Position numbers and translations under genes: made by a program. From Paracoccus jeotgali (GTDB lineage Bacteria > Pseudomonadota > Alphaproteobacteria > Rhodobacterales > Rhodobacteraceae), in contig NZ_CP025583.1 in assembly GCF_002865605.1 (NCBI RefSeq), forward strand, positions 2,088,501 to 2,152,500: 64,000 nucleotides of DNA, given 5' to 3'. Under the pieces are notes generated by a model. It saw only the letters and a program-made list of their open reading frames with translations. It had not been told where the DNA came from and ran no database searches. Each line of letters opens with the position of its first letter. Position 1 is the first letter of the stretch. Shown here piece by piece: positions 9,668 through 18,154 of this stretch.

Positions 9668-9892
9668 ATGTCACCAAAATCCGATAGAGACATCGAAAAG
9701 GACTATCCGCTGCCCGAGTTCATCGAGAAGCTGCGGCGCCTCGCGGACGCCCTTGAGCAAGGGAAGCGCTTCGAGATTCAGATCGCTGGCGAGCGAATTT
9801 CCGTTCCGGTTCGGGCGACCTACAATATCGAGCATGAACGGGAAGGCGGGGAAGAAGAGATCGAGTTCCAGATCAAGTGGAGCGTGAAATAG
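9668..9892 (+). CDS. Amphi-Trp domain-containing protein
   Basis: Small 74-residue soluble protein. It matches the amphi-Trp domain pattern: FIEKLRRLADALEQGKRFEIQIAGERISVPV, then EREGGEEEIEFQIKW, with the closing acidic strand and the tryptophan near the C-terminus that name the family. The function of the family is not established. It stands alone, followed by a hairpin, and has no visible operon partner. Confidence 0.75.
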   Translation: MSPKSDRDIEKDYPLPEFIEKLRRLADALEQGKRFEIQIAGERISVPVRATYNIEHEREGGEEEIEFQIKWSVK

Positions 9893-9921
9893 AGGCAGGC
9901 GCGGTCAGCCGAGCGGCGCCG

Positions 9922-9943
9922 GGCAGGTGAGGTTTCGCCTGCC
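9922..9943 (+). terminator. Hairpin downstream of the amphi-Trp gene
   Basis: GGCAGGTGA pairs with TCGCCTGCC (one G-T wobble) around a GGTT loop, 29 bp past the stop. No T-run follows, so it may be a weak terminator or a 3' stabilising hairpin. Confidence 0.4.
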
Positions 9944-10139
9944 AGAGCTAACTGATCTGGTAGGCGAAGACGCTGACTCGCCGTGTCGGTTTCACGCGGC
10001 CGGTATGAATGACTGGATCCCCGATTTGGATCGTTCAGGATCTGAGTTGTGGAACAACGCCAGGCGCAGGAGAAAATACGAGTAAAGACGCCTGGCTGAC
10101 GCAGCGACGAGGAAATTCCCGCCGGACCGAGTTCCGAGC

Positions 10140-10156
10140 CCGGACTATAAGTCCGG
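10140..10156 (-). terminator. Hairpin downstream of the amidohydrolase gene
   Basis: CCGGACT and AGTCCGG form a perfect 7-bp stem around ATA, 34 bp beyond the amidohydrolase stop. There is no T-run on the minus strand, so termination is only possible. Confidence 0.35.
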
Positions 10157-10189
10157 AACCAGCCCGCCGCTTCGGCCTTTGGGAAAATC

Positions 10190-11626
10190 CTATGCATCGG
10201 CCTTGCGAGCATAATGATGTCCCGGATTTTTCCATTCCTGAACCAAATCCGTAATTCCGGCTCTCTCGATCACCGTTTTCGACGCTTGCAAAGCATCGGC
10301 AATCGCTTTTTCGTCATCGATTCTTGTGGAGCGACCGTCGGCGACGATATGCTCGCCATCGACCACAACGTGCCTGACGTCAGAGCCACGCGCTGAACTG
10401 GTCAGGCAACATACCGCCCGCGTTGCCGGTTGATGGTGAGGACCGCTGATATCGACAGTGATGAAATCGGCCAATGCGCCCAGCTTCAGCACGCCGACAT
10501 TCTTGCGCAGCATTTTCCCGCCGTTTCGGCAAGCCAGATGCAGCATCAGCTCGGCGCTTGTCGATTCCGCGTCATACCCCCGCAAGTGCTGCATCATCTG
10601 CGCTGATTTCATGGCCTCGAACATATCCTGCCCGGCCACGGCAACCCCATCGGTTCCAAGCGCGACATTCGCCCCCGCTTGCAGCAATGGACCCAGCTTC
10701 ATGATGCCGGATGCCAGAAACTGATTTGAGACCGGGTTGTGGATCACCGTCGACCTGGCGTCGCCCAGCAGTTCGATTTCCTCCTCGTCAAGCCAGATCC
10801 CATGCGCAAAAGTGGTCCGGTCGCTGAGAATGCCGTTCTCGTGCAGCCACTTGACCGGCCGTTGCCCGTGGATCGATTCATGGATCTCGACCTCGAACCG
10901 GGATTCGCTCATATGAGCCTGCCAGCTGACATCGTATCGCTCTGCCAGTTCCAGCGCGCCCTGCATCATCTCCTTATCGACATAGACGACGTTTTCCGGC
11001 ATCGGCCAGATCTGCACCAGACTGCTGGCCGGTTGCTGTTTCAGACAGGCTTCGGTGATGTCGATCTCTTCCTGAACGCTGTATTTGAACAGCCGTTCGT
11101 CGGTGTTCATGCGCACGCCGCCTTCGACCATCGGGCCGAACATGCCGCGCGCCACCGCGCCGCGGACCCCCACGCGCTCCATGCTGTGCGCGACGGCGAG
11201 CGTGGTTTGCTCGTCTACCGGCGCATAGTGGTTGTCGACAACCGAGGTTGCGCCCGTCAGCGCCGAGTTCAGGGCAGACAGTTCAACAGCTGCCAGCGCG
11301 CTTTTGGAATCCATCGAAGCCGCCAGCGGCAACATGAACTTGGCCAGCCAGGGCAGTAAGGACATGCCATCGCCCAGCGTTCGACCAAGAAGCTGGAACT
11401 GGTGGGTATGCGCGTCGATCAGGCCGGGCATCAGGACCGTGCCTGAACAGTCGACGGTGCGCGTGATCGTCTTGCATCTGGCCGCGACCTCAGCAGCCGG
11501 CCCAATGGCGGCAATGCTGTTGCCGACAACGGCAATCGCCCCGTTCCGGATGACCGGCTGGTCTTCGTCCAGAGTATAGATGTCCGCGCCGGTAAACAGA
11601 AGATCGACGTTTTCCATCATGATCAT
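10190..11626 (-). CDS. ATZ/TRZ-type amidohydrolase (aminohydrolase/deaminase)
   Basis: Metal-dependent hydrolase of the amidohydrolase superfamily, 478 residues, probably deaminating or dechlorinating a purine- or triazine-like ring. Metal ligands are visible in order: LIDAHTHQF (about residue 72), WQAHMSES, FAHGIWL and ALGTDGVAVAG. The HGIWL and GTDG motifs are those of guanine/8-oxoguanine deaminase, SAH deaminase and AtzB/TrzN relatives. Translation may start at ATG 11626 or at the third codon, both close to AAAGGATG. An MFS transporter gene lies 26 bp upstream on the same strand, so both are probably one operon, the carrier bringing in the substrate. The exact substrate cannot be told. 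Confidence 0.85.
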   Translation of the reverse strand: MIMMENVDLLFTGADIYTLDEDQPVIRNGAIAVVGNSIAAIGPAAEVAARCKTITRTVDCSGTVLMPGLIDAHTHQFQLLGRTLGDGMSLLPWLAKFMLPLAASMDSKSALAAVELSALNSALTGATSVVDNHYAPVDEQTTLAVAHSMERVGVRGAVARGMFGPMVEGGVRMNTDERLFKYSVQEEIDITEACLKQQPASSLVQIWPMPENVVYVDKEMMQGALELAERYDVSWQAHMSESRFEVEIHESIHGQRPVKWLHENGILSDRTTFAHGIWLDEEEIELLGDARSTVIHNPVSNQFLASGIMKLGPLLQAGANVALGTDGVAVAGQDMFEAMKSAQMMQHLRGYDAESTSAELMLHLACRNGGKMLRKNVGVLKLGALADFITVDISGPHHQPATRAVCCLTSSARGSDVRHVVVDGEHIVADGRSTRIDDEKAIADALQASKTVIERAGITDLVQEWKNPGHHYARKADA

Positions 11627-11652
11627 TCATCCTTTTTGAAATGGGTGCGGTT

Positions 11653-12954
11653 TCAGATTGCGACCTCTTTCCGGGCCTCGGCATTTGCCTCGGACGGGAA
11701 GGATTCCTTGGTCAGCAGCGTTGCGACGACCCCGATACAAACCGCATAGACCAGCAACATCATCGCCGATTGATAATCAGACAGCGACGGATCGGCGGCG
11801 TCGATTCCGGTAGTCCCGGCCAGCATCGCCCAGACACCCGTGCCGGACAGCGCGAGACCGGGCACTGCCATCAGGACACCTGTCCAGAAAAATTGCATCG
11901 TGTTGACGAAGGCGCTGGACGTGCCAACCAAGGATTCCGGAACCAGACTGCCCGCGATCGGATAATTCATGGCGGTGCTGGCCGAGGCCAGGCCAATGAA
12001 GAAGAAGGTAGTCTTGGTGGCGACCGAGGGATCAAGAATGGCATAGGCAAGCAGCGCCGCATGGAAAATGGCAGGAATGACCGCCATGGGCTTGTTTCGT
12101 TTGATCCGCTCGGACACCCATACCCATAGCGGCGCCCCGACCAACATTCCCAGAAAGGCAAAGCTGGAAATGGCCACCGCGTCGAAAACGCTCATGCCGG
12201 TTTCGGCCAGAAAGATCGGGCCCCAGACCAGACTGACGCTCAGATGGACGCCGAAGGTCATGCCGCCGTGGACGGTGTTGAGCCAGAGATGCAGGCGCGT
12301 GACGATGTGCTTCAAGGATCGAAAGACGCTGATGATCAGGTTTTTCGTGCCTGTCCATTCCGGCTTTTCCACGTCCGGACGCCGCGGCTCGCGCATGAAA
12401 AGCAGCATCAGGACGCTGATGATCAGGATGATGAAGGCGATCACGTTCAGGCTGAAGGACCAGCCATAATCCTGCACGAGATAGCGCGTGACGTTCTGGT
12501 TGAAATACGAGCCGAAGGCGCCCGCCCCCTGCACAAGGCCGAACATCAGGCCAAAGCGGCCCCAGCCAAACCATTTGCCGCCGACCATACCCGCGCCGAC
12601 AAAGGCGAAGGCGTGCCCGACAGCGATACAGATGTTGGACAGGATCAGCATCTCGAAAGAGCCCGCATTGGCATAAGCAAAGCCGCCGACCACGGAAAAC
12701 AGGCTGACCCAGGCGAGAATCCGGATGCCCACCCGGTCAAGGATCGCGCCAGAGAACAGCTGCATGATGGCGACAGCCCAAATGTAGGTCGCGCCCAGAA
12801 CGCCGACCTGCACCAGGGTGAGCGACAGATCGCTGGCGATTTCGGTGCTGGTCACGCCATACGCGGTCTGGAAGGAAAACCCGGCAATGACAAAGAGCGT
12901 GGCGATGCTCCAGATCAGCCAGGCGCGTGGACCTCCTAAACGACGTAGCTGGTC
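11653..12954 (-). CDS. MFS transporter (OFA/oxalate-formate antiporter-like), start codon out of frame
   Basis: Major facilitator carrier with about 12 membrane segments. The coding frame clearly includes the first segment (PRAWLIWSIATLFVIAGF, then SFQTAYGVTSTEIASDL) and is open back to a TGA near 12959, but contains no ATG, GTG or TTG in that part. The nearest in-frame start, GTG 12855, would delete the first membrane helix and has no ribosome site. An ATG at 12956-12958 preceded by AGGGG is one base out of frame: deleting the T at 12955 would give a normal start, Met-Asp-Gln-Leu. Either the gene is frameshifted, the sequence has an error, or an unusual start is used. It precedes the amidohydrolase gene in the same direction. 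Confidence 0.7.
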   Translation of the reverse strand, partial: DQLRRLGGPRAWLIWSIATLFVIAGFSFQTAYGVTSTEIASDLSLTLVQVGVLGATYIWAVAIMQLFSGAILDRVGIRILAWVSLFSVVGGFAYANAGSFEMLILSNICIAVGHAFAFVGAGMVGGKWFGWGRFGLMFGLVQGAGAFGSYFNQNVTRYLVQDYGWSFSLNVIAFIILIISVLMLLFMREPRRPDVEKPEWTGTKNLIISVFRSLKHIVTRLHLWLNTVHGGMTFGVHLSVSLVWGPIFLAETGMSVFDAVAISSFAFLGMLVGAPLWVWVSERIKRNKPMAVIPAIFHAALLAYAILDPSVATKTTFFFIGLASASTAMNYPIAGSLVPESLVGTSSAFVNTMQFFWTGVLMAVPGLALSGTGVWAMLAGTTGIDAADPSLSDYQSAMMLLVYAVCIGVVATLLTKESFPSEANAEARKEVAI

Positions 12955-12958
12955 ACAT

Positions 12959-13432
12959 CAAAACCCCTATGTTTTGCTGAGAATCGCTTCGCACTTGACA
13001 CTCCGGTCAACCAGAAGCCGTTCCTGGCCCGGTCGACTTACCTGAGGCGTTCTGGTCCGGGCGCTGTTTGTGGCAAGCCTAGGACGGATCGACCGGGTTT
13101 GTAAGTGCAGCTATTGCAGCGGCTGGCATCGGTCCGGGTTCATGCTGCGTCGGTCCCCGCGGACTGAACCGTTTGAAGCTCGTTTTCGGCTGGGTTCCTC
13201 GGGCTGGGAGAGGAGAGGAATGGCAGCAAGGCGTCGAAGTTGACGGAGGCGCAAAGCGCTTGTCCTGTAGCAGGGCGAAGAAGGCGGCCGGCTGGCATAC
13301 GCTTCGGGTGCGTGTTACCAACGATGTCACCCGTCGGCGACATTTGGACCTGCAGTTGACACAATTCGCAAACGGCCCGGACCGGCGAACAAAGGCCATT
13401 TCGCAGCCCACAGCGCGGAAGGGTGCTCCGGC
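12959..13432. other. Intergenic region with decayed sequence before the GntR gene
   Basis: About 470 bp upstream of both the leftward MFS/amidohydrolase pair and the rightward GntR gene. It holds a probable IS3 remnant (13221-13290). The remaining sequence has no recognisable gene; promoters for both sides should lie here but I cannot pick them out. Confidence 0.4.
13221..13290 (+). pseudogene. Remnant of an IS3-family orfA (transposase) gene
   Basis: Fragments resembling the start of an IS3 OrfA: Lys-Ala-Ser-Lys-Leu-Thr-Glu-Ala-Gln in one frame, then after a one-base shift Lys-Ala-Leu-Val-Leu-stop-Gln-Gly-Glu-Glu-Gly. The match ends there and no orfB or inverted repeats remain. It is a decayed insertion scar at most; the similarity is short. 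Confidence 0.35.
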
Positions 13433-14212
13433 ATGAACAAACTCGCCTCGCCGACGCCGCTGTATCACCGGATCTACACGGTCCTGCGGGAACGCATCAT
13501 CAACGGCTATTACCCCGCGGACCTTCCGGTCCCGAGTGAGGCGGAACTCGCCCAAAGCTTTGGAGTCAGCCGTATCACCATCCGAAAGGCGATGAAGATC
13601 CTGAGTGACGAGGGTCTCGTGACCCGCGCCCGCGGTCGGGGCACCTTCGTGACCGACCACAGCCAGCAGCATCGGCTCAACCGTGCTGTGGTCTCGAACA
13701 TCAACGGTCTGTTCAACTATCTCAACACCGTGGGGCTGAGCACGACGTTGCGGGTCATCAGCATCGACAAGAGCGAAGCCCCGCCCCGCATCGCGGTCCT
13801 GATGGGGATCGCGCCGGATGCGCAGATCGTCCGGTCGGTCAGGGTCCGCGATCTGGACGGGCGGCCCTACTCTCTGTCCATCGCCTACCTGCTGCCCGAA
13901 ATCGGATCGGCGATTCAGGAAGACGATCTCGCGCAGAACAACATGATCGATCTGGTGCAGCAGGCCGGAGCCCGGGTCGATCAGGTCGAACAGGTTCTGA
14001 CCGCCACGCTTGCCGACGACTATGCGGCGCAGCACCTGCAGGTGCCGGTGGGTGCCGCGCTGATGCGGATGATCCGCGTCTTCGTGGATGCCCGCCTCGG
14101 CTCATTCTATCTCGCCGAAATCCTCTATTGCGCCGACCGATACGAATATCGCGTCGCCCTGAGGCGCGAGCCGGGGCAGGATTTCATCCTGGATGACATT
14201 CAGTCCGGCTAA
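13433..14212 (+). CDS. GntR-family regulator of the HutC/UTRA subfamily
   Basis: Ligand-responsive repressor of 259 residues. The N-terminal winged helix runs through LYHRIYTVLRERIINGYY, LPVPSEAELAQSFGVSR and TIRKAMKILSDEGLVTRARGRGTFV; the C-terminal half is a UTRA effector domain (SVRVRDLDGRPYSLSIAYLLPE, then MIRVFVDARLGSFYLAEILY). It ends 20 bp from the end of the convergent 14-gene operon at 14233-27332 and starts next to the MFS/amidohydrolase pair. HutC-type proteins bind small organic acids or imidazoles and control nearby catabolic genes; which of the two neighbours it controls is not shown. Confidence 0.9.
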   Translation: MNKLASPTPLYHRIYTVLRERIINGYYPADLPVPSEAELAQSFGVSRITIRKAMKILSDEGLVTRARGRGTFVTDHSQQHRLNRAVVSNINGLFNYLNTVGLSTTLRVISIDKSEAPPRIAVLMGIAPDAQIVRSVRVRDLDGRPYSLSIAYLLPEIGSAIQEDDLAQNNMIDLVQQAGARVDQVEQVLTATLADDYAAQHLQVPVGAALMRMIRVFVDARLGSFYLAEILYCADRYEYRVALRREPGQDFILDDIQSG

Positions 14213-14232
14213 CGAGATCCTTGGACGCGACT

Positions 14233-15009
14233 TCAGCCGATCCCACCATCTTCGGCGGCTGCCCCCGCCTTCATCATGTCATGCAGCATGTCCAGACGGT
14301 TCTCGACCGGCGCCGGATAGGCGGCTCGGCCATGTGTCAGACCCAAGGCGAGAAACGTCTCGATCAGCTTATAGCTGAGCGGCCCCGGATTCACCACCGG
14401 CACCGGCAGATGGTCCGCCAGATAGCTTGCCGCCTGGTGCATCGTCGTCGATCCCAGACAGATCACATCGGCGGCGTCCTCTTCGATGCAGCGCATGGCG
14501 ATGTCGCGCATCTTGGGGAAGACAGCTTCCTCCTTGCCGCCCAACAGGTTCGCGAAATCGGGCGGCGTGTCGATGCTGCGGACCGAGGCACATTGCCTGT
14601 CGAAGCCATATTCGCGGATCACCTTGCGATAGCGCGGAAGCGCCAGATCCCACTGCGCGAGGATCGAGAACCGGCTGCCCAACGTCAGGGCGTACAGCAT
14701 CGAGGCCTTGCCCGCGCCGATCACCGGGATGTCGAGGACCGACCGCAGCGCGTGCATCCCGCCATCCGACATGGTGTCGATACAGACTGCGTCGAACCCG
14801 TCCCTCTCGGCCGTGGCCCCGGCCTCGAAAATCGCCAGATCCATCAGCCCCCAGTCGTGCGGAGACATGAAGGACTCGGGTCCGCATGCAACCGGCCGAT
14901 AGACCAGCTCCCAGCCCTTTGGCAGCGGAACGGCGGCGGATTGCGCTTGGCGGTTCTGCAGCCCCGCCTCGTCCAGCGGGAACGGGACAATGACAAGCAC
15001 GCGCGTCAT
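14233..15009 (-). CDS. Asp/Glu racemase-family protein, second of a tandem pair
   Basis: Last gene of the 14-gene operon, 258 residues. It has the fold pattern of aspartate/glutamate/hydantoin racemases and maleate isomerases. The first catalytic-site cysteine is present (Cys76 in DAVCIDTMSD), but the position of the second Cys in hydantoin racemases (LGCAGM) reads LGSTTM, with Ser187 instead. ATG 15009 overlaps the upstream stop by four bases (ATGA). It is about half identical by eye to its upstream neighbour and shares both motifs. A two-cysteine racemase mechanism looks unlikely; isomerase, decarboxylase or lyase activity on a maleate-like acid is possible. Confidence 0.8.
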   Translation of the reverse strand: MTRVLVIVPFPLDEAGLQNRQAQSAAVPLPKGWELVYRPVACGPESFMSPHDWGLMDLAIFEAGATAERDGFDAVCIDTMSDGGMHALRSVLDIPVIGAGKASMLYALTLGSRFSILAQWDLALPRYRKVIREYGFDRQCASVRSIDTPPDFANLLGGKEEAVFPKMRDIAMRCIEEDAADVICLGSTTMHQAASYLADHLPVPVVNPGPLSYKLIETFLALGLTHGRAAYPAPVENRLDMLHDMMKAGAAAEDGGIG

Positions 15010-15782
15010 GAGCGGTTCTCCAGCCAAGCGGCACCGGCCGCGCCGATGGCGCGGATCATCTCGACCTTGGGCACCAGCGGCGCTGGCCAGGTCGTGGCGG
15101 AATGGACAAGATCCAGATCCAGCGCGACCGACGCCATCTGATAGGTCAGCGGACCGGGATTGATGACGGGCACATCGATGCGCTCCGACAGCCATCCATG
15201 CGCCTCGTGCATGGTCGTCGACCCGAGAAGCAGCACTTGCGCCCCGTCGTCGTCGACGCACTTCCGGGCGGCCTCGAGCAGAAGCGGAAAGACCTGCTCT
15301 TCCTTGCCGGCCAGCAGCGACTTGTTGTCAGGGGTGACGCCGATGCTGCGCATCGAGGCGCATTTGTGCTCCATCCCCAATTCGGCCAGCGTTTTCTGAT
15401 ACAGCATCTTCCACCGGTCCCACATCATCAGGATCGAGAAGCGGTCGCCGAGCATCTGCGCCACCAGCATGGCGTGACGACCGGGCGCGATCACCGGGAT
15501 ACGCAGCATGGACCGCAGCATGGCCATTCCGCTGTCGGACATGGTATCGATGCAGACGGCATCGAACCCGTCGCGTTCGGCGTCCAGCCCCGCGTCGAGT
15601 ATCGCGATATCGGCTAGCGCCATGTCGTGCTGACTGGAATAGTTCAGCGGCCCCAGCCTAACGGCGCGAAATTGCAGCGTGATGTCCGGCCCCAGCCTGA
15701 CCTTATCGGCCTGGGCCTGACGGCGAGCCAGTTCGTCGTCGGCCATTGGAAACGGAACGATGACAAGAATATTCTTCATCAC
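15006..15782 (-). CDS. Asp/Glu racemase-family protein, first of a tandem pair
   Basis: 258 residues, paralogous to the next gene. Cys77 lies in DAVCIDTMSDSGM, equivalent to the first racemase cysteine; the second site is LLLGSTTMHEA with Ser188 where family racemases have Cys. A further shared block, RFSILxxWD, and the NPGPLTYQ motif late in the protein are common to both copies and to hydantoin-racemase relatives. It overlaps the flavoprotein gene before it and the twin after it by ATGA junctions, so all three are translationally coupled. Two retained copies suggest either a hetero-oligomer or action on two related substrates. Confidence 0.8.
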   Translation of the reverse strand: MMKNILVIVPFPMADDELARRQAQADKVRLGPDITLQFRAVRLGPLNYSSQHDMALADIAILDAGLDAERDGFDAVCIDTMSDSGMAMLRSMLRIPVIAPGRHAMLVAQMLGDRFSILMMWDRWKMLYQKTLAELGMEHKCASMRSIGVTPDNKSLLAGKEEQVFPLLLEAARKCVDDDGAQVLLLGSTTMHEAHGWLSERIDVPVINPGPLTYQMASVALDLDLVHSATTWPAPLVPKVEMIRAIGAAGAAWLENRS

Positions 15783-17200
15783 GAGGCTCCGGCTTCTGAC
15801 GCGGTATCGGCTGCGATTCGTGCGGCGCCCTCGCCAGCCCAGCGGCCAAAGACTGTCGCTGGAAGCAGCCCGTTTCCGGCCAGATAGCCGCCGCTGCCGG
15901 TGCCAGACAGGCCGCGCGCGGCGCCACCCCCCGCGAACAGGTTGGGCAGCGCGCTGCCGTCCGGTCTCTGGACCCTGGCCTGAGTATCGATGACCAATCC
16001 GCCTTGCGTGTGAAACAAGGCGCCGCTGACCCGCACGGCCCGATATGGCGGCTGCAGCACCTCGGCGGGCGAGAAGCGGCGTCCGAACCTGTCGGGCTTG
16101 CCGCTGGCGGCGGCCTCGGCAATCAGGTCGAACTCTGCCACCACCGCATCGGCGGGCATACCCGTCACAGCGGCCAGTTCAGCGATGGTGTCGGCTTGCT
16201 TGATCGCGCCCAGCTTTCCAACCTCGCGGAAGTCGTGAAAGGCCATGCCCACAGCCTCGGCCCGGCTGTCGAAGACGTCCCAGACCGTGCCGCCGGGTTG
16301 GGCGGCAACGCGGGCGCCATGTTCGGAATAGCCCAGCATCTCGTTGGAAAAGCGCTTGCCGGCGCTGTTGAGCAGCACGCCACCCTGGGTGATCACCGCC
16401 CAGGTCAGCGGAATGGAGTGTGGATGCGCGACGGACCCATGACCCTGATAGCTGTCCATGTCCGCGACGGCCGCCCCAAGCGCCACCCCCCATTTCACCG
16501 CATCCCCGGTGTTCGACAGATGCCCGCAACAGGCCGCATCGGCGATTTCGGGAATGTGGCAACGCACCATCTCGGGGTCGCCGGCGAAGCCGCAGCTTGC
16601 AAGCACGACGGCTTTGCAGCCGAGCGTCTCCAAAGCGCCGTCGGGGCGGCGAAAGCGGACGCCGTGAACCCGCCCCTCGGCATCGGCGTAGAGGTCCTGC
16701 ACCGAGGCCCCGGTCACGACGTCGATGTCGGCGCGGGCGACCGCCGCCAGCAGCATCTGCTGAAGATGGGCGCCGGTCAGCCCCTCGGGCCCGTGCATCC
16801 GCAGGGCCGAGTGACCGGGGTAGAGAAAGCTCGTGACCAGATCCAGCGCGACGCCGTGCGAGTCCGCCAGCCAATCGACCAGCGGCCCCGAGGCCCGCGC
16901 GACCTGCAGCGCCATCTCGTGCGGCGCGGTCCCGCCGGTTTTTCGACTGATGTCGGCGGCGAAAAGTTCCGGACTGTCGTCGATGCCTGCGGCCCTCTGC
17001 TGACGGCTGCCCACCGCCGGGATCAGCCCGGATGAGAGGGATGTCGAGCCGGTCGGCACCGCGTCGCGTTCCAGCACGATAACTTCGGCGCCCGCATCAT
17101 GGGCCGCAAGCGCGGCGGTCAGTCCGGTCGCCCCGCCGCCGATCACGACAACAGGGATCGTAACCTCGAAGCTGGTGCCCTCGGCAGGCAGAATGGCCAT
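15779..17200 (-). CDS. FAD-dependent oxidoreductase, fumarate reductase/succinate dehydrogenase flavoprotein-like
   Basis: 473-residue soluble flavoenzyme. The FAD-binding Rossmann motif VVIGGGATGLTAALAAH is at residues 18-34 with the acidic strand end VLERD; the C-terminal FAD segment reads NLFAGGGAARGLSGTGSGGY. HTQGGLVIDTQARV is the Gly-Gly substrate-domain motif of fumarate reductase, urocanate reductase and 3-ketosteroid dehydrogenase relatives. No heme or FMN domain and no signal peptide are present. In this operon it would reduce or form an activated C=C bond next to a carboxylate. ATG 17200 follows a GAGGACGACAT-like site, 19 bp after the lyase stop. Confidence 0.85.
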   Translation of the reverse strand: MAILPAEGTSFEVTIPVVVIGGGATGLTAALAAHDAGAEVIVLERDAVPTGSTSLSSGLIPAVGSRQQRAAGIDDSPELFAADISRKTGGTAPHEMALQVARASGPLVDWLADSHGVALDLVTSFLYPGHSALRMHGPEGLTGAHLQQMLLAAVARADIDVVTGASVQDLYADAEGRVHGVRFRRPDGALETLGCKAVVLASCGFAGDPEMVRCHIPEIADAACCGHLSNTGDAVKWGVALGAAVADMDSYQGHGSVAHPHSIPLTWAVITQGGVLLNSAGKRFSNEMLGYSEHGARVAAQPGGTVWDVFDSRAEAVGMAFHDFREVGKLGAIKQADTIAELAAVTGMPADAVVAEFDLIAEAAASGKPDRFGRRFSPAEVLQPPYRAVRVSGALFHTQGGLVIDTQARVQRPDGSALPNLFAGGGAARGLSGTGSGGYLAGNGLLPATVFGRWAGEGAARIAADTASEAGAS

Positions 17201-17219
17201 GTCGTCCTCCGTCTTGCGG

Positions 17220-18113
17220 TCAGTAGGTCGTGCGATGGTCGTCGGGCGTGCCGTAGCGCGCCTCGAGCTCTTGCACCTCGGCCATTCGGGCGGTGTCGAA
17301 GAACTGCTTGAAGCTCATCACCTGCGGCGCGATGTCGGCGACCGTCTCGTCCCGCTTCAGGGTTTCCAGCGTGCGCCGCGCCGCCTCACACGCCGACAGC
17401 AGCAGCCAGTTGGGATAGATGATCAGCTTGAACCCCAGCGCCTCGATCTCGGTCCGGGTCAGGAACGGCGTCTTGCCCGACGTCGCCATGTTGTAGAGCA
17501 GCGGCACCCCGGGAAAGCGCGGTGAGATCAGCGGCAGGTCGGTCGGGCCGGGGCTTTCGATGAACACGACGTCGGCCCCGGCCTCGCGATACATCTCTGC
17601 CCGGTCAAAGGCCGCGTCGCGGCCGTCCACGGCCAGCGCATCGGTGCGCGCGATGACGATGAAATCGGGATCGATCCGCGCATCGACAGCGGCCTTGACC
17701 TTGGCCACCATGTCGACGGCCGAGATCAGTTGCTTGCCGGCCAGATGCCCGCAACGCTTGGGCAGGACCTGGTCTTCCAGATGCACGGCCGCGACGCCGC
17801 CGCGTTCGTAAAGCTGGATCGCCCGGCGCACGTTCAGGGGCCCGCCATAGCCGTTGTCGGCATCGGCGATCAGCGGAACGTCCGACGCATCGGCGATCCG
17901 GGTCGCGTTGTCGACCATCTCGGTCATGGTCAGCAGGCCCACATCGGGATAGCCAAGCCGCGTGGCCGAGGTGCCGGCGCCGGTCATGTACATCGCGTCG
18001 AAACCGGCCTCGGCCACCAGTCGCGCATACATGGCATCGACGACTCCGGGCGCCATCACGGCGCGGTCGCCGGCCAAAGCTTCGCGCAGACGGCGGGTGC
18101 GTGTCTTGGACAT
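17220..18113 (-). CDS. Isocitrate lyase/PEP mutase-family C-C lyase
   Basis: 297-residue TIM-barrel enzyme of the family holding methylisocitrate lyase, 2,3-dimethylmalate lyase, oxaloacetate decarboxylase and carboxyPEP mutase. The lyase signature KRCGH (residues 119-123, active-site Cys121) is intact, which separates it from the mutases and decarboxylases. Mg-binding acids are visible in LIADADNGYGG (82-91) and HLEDQ (111-115); IARTDA follows at 154-159. GGAGGAATGAG before ATG 18113 fixes the start; 15 open codons upstream are not conserved. Cleavage of a 2- or 3-substituted malate to an oxoacid plus a carboxylate is the likely reaction. The LeuCD-like hydratase of the same operon could make that malate. 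Confidence 0.85.
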   Translation of the reverse strand: MSKTRTRRLREALAGDRAVMAPGVVDAMYARLVAEAGFDAMYMTGAGTSATRLGYPDVGLLTMTEMVDNATRIADASDVPLIADADNGYGGPLNVRRAIQLYERGGVAAVHLEDQVLPKRCGHLAGKQLISAVDMVAKVKAAVDARIDPDFIVIARTDALAVDGRDAAFDRAEMYREAGADVVFIESPGPTDLPLISPRFPGVPLLYNMATSGKTPFLTRTEIEALGFKLIIYPNWLLLSACEAARRTLETLKRDETVADIAPQVMSFKQFFDTARMAEVQELEARYGTPDDHRTTY

Positions 18114-18154
18114 CTCATTCCTCCATTTCCGGTCCGGCAGATACCGGACGCGCG

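Noticed and set aside
13079..14035. 318-codon minus-strand frame opposite the GntR gene
   Set aside because: Antisense of a clear GntR/UTRA gene; its composition is typical of reverse-frame shadows.
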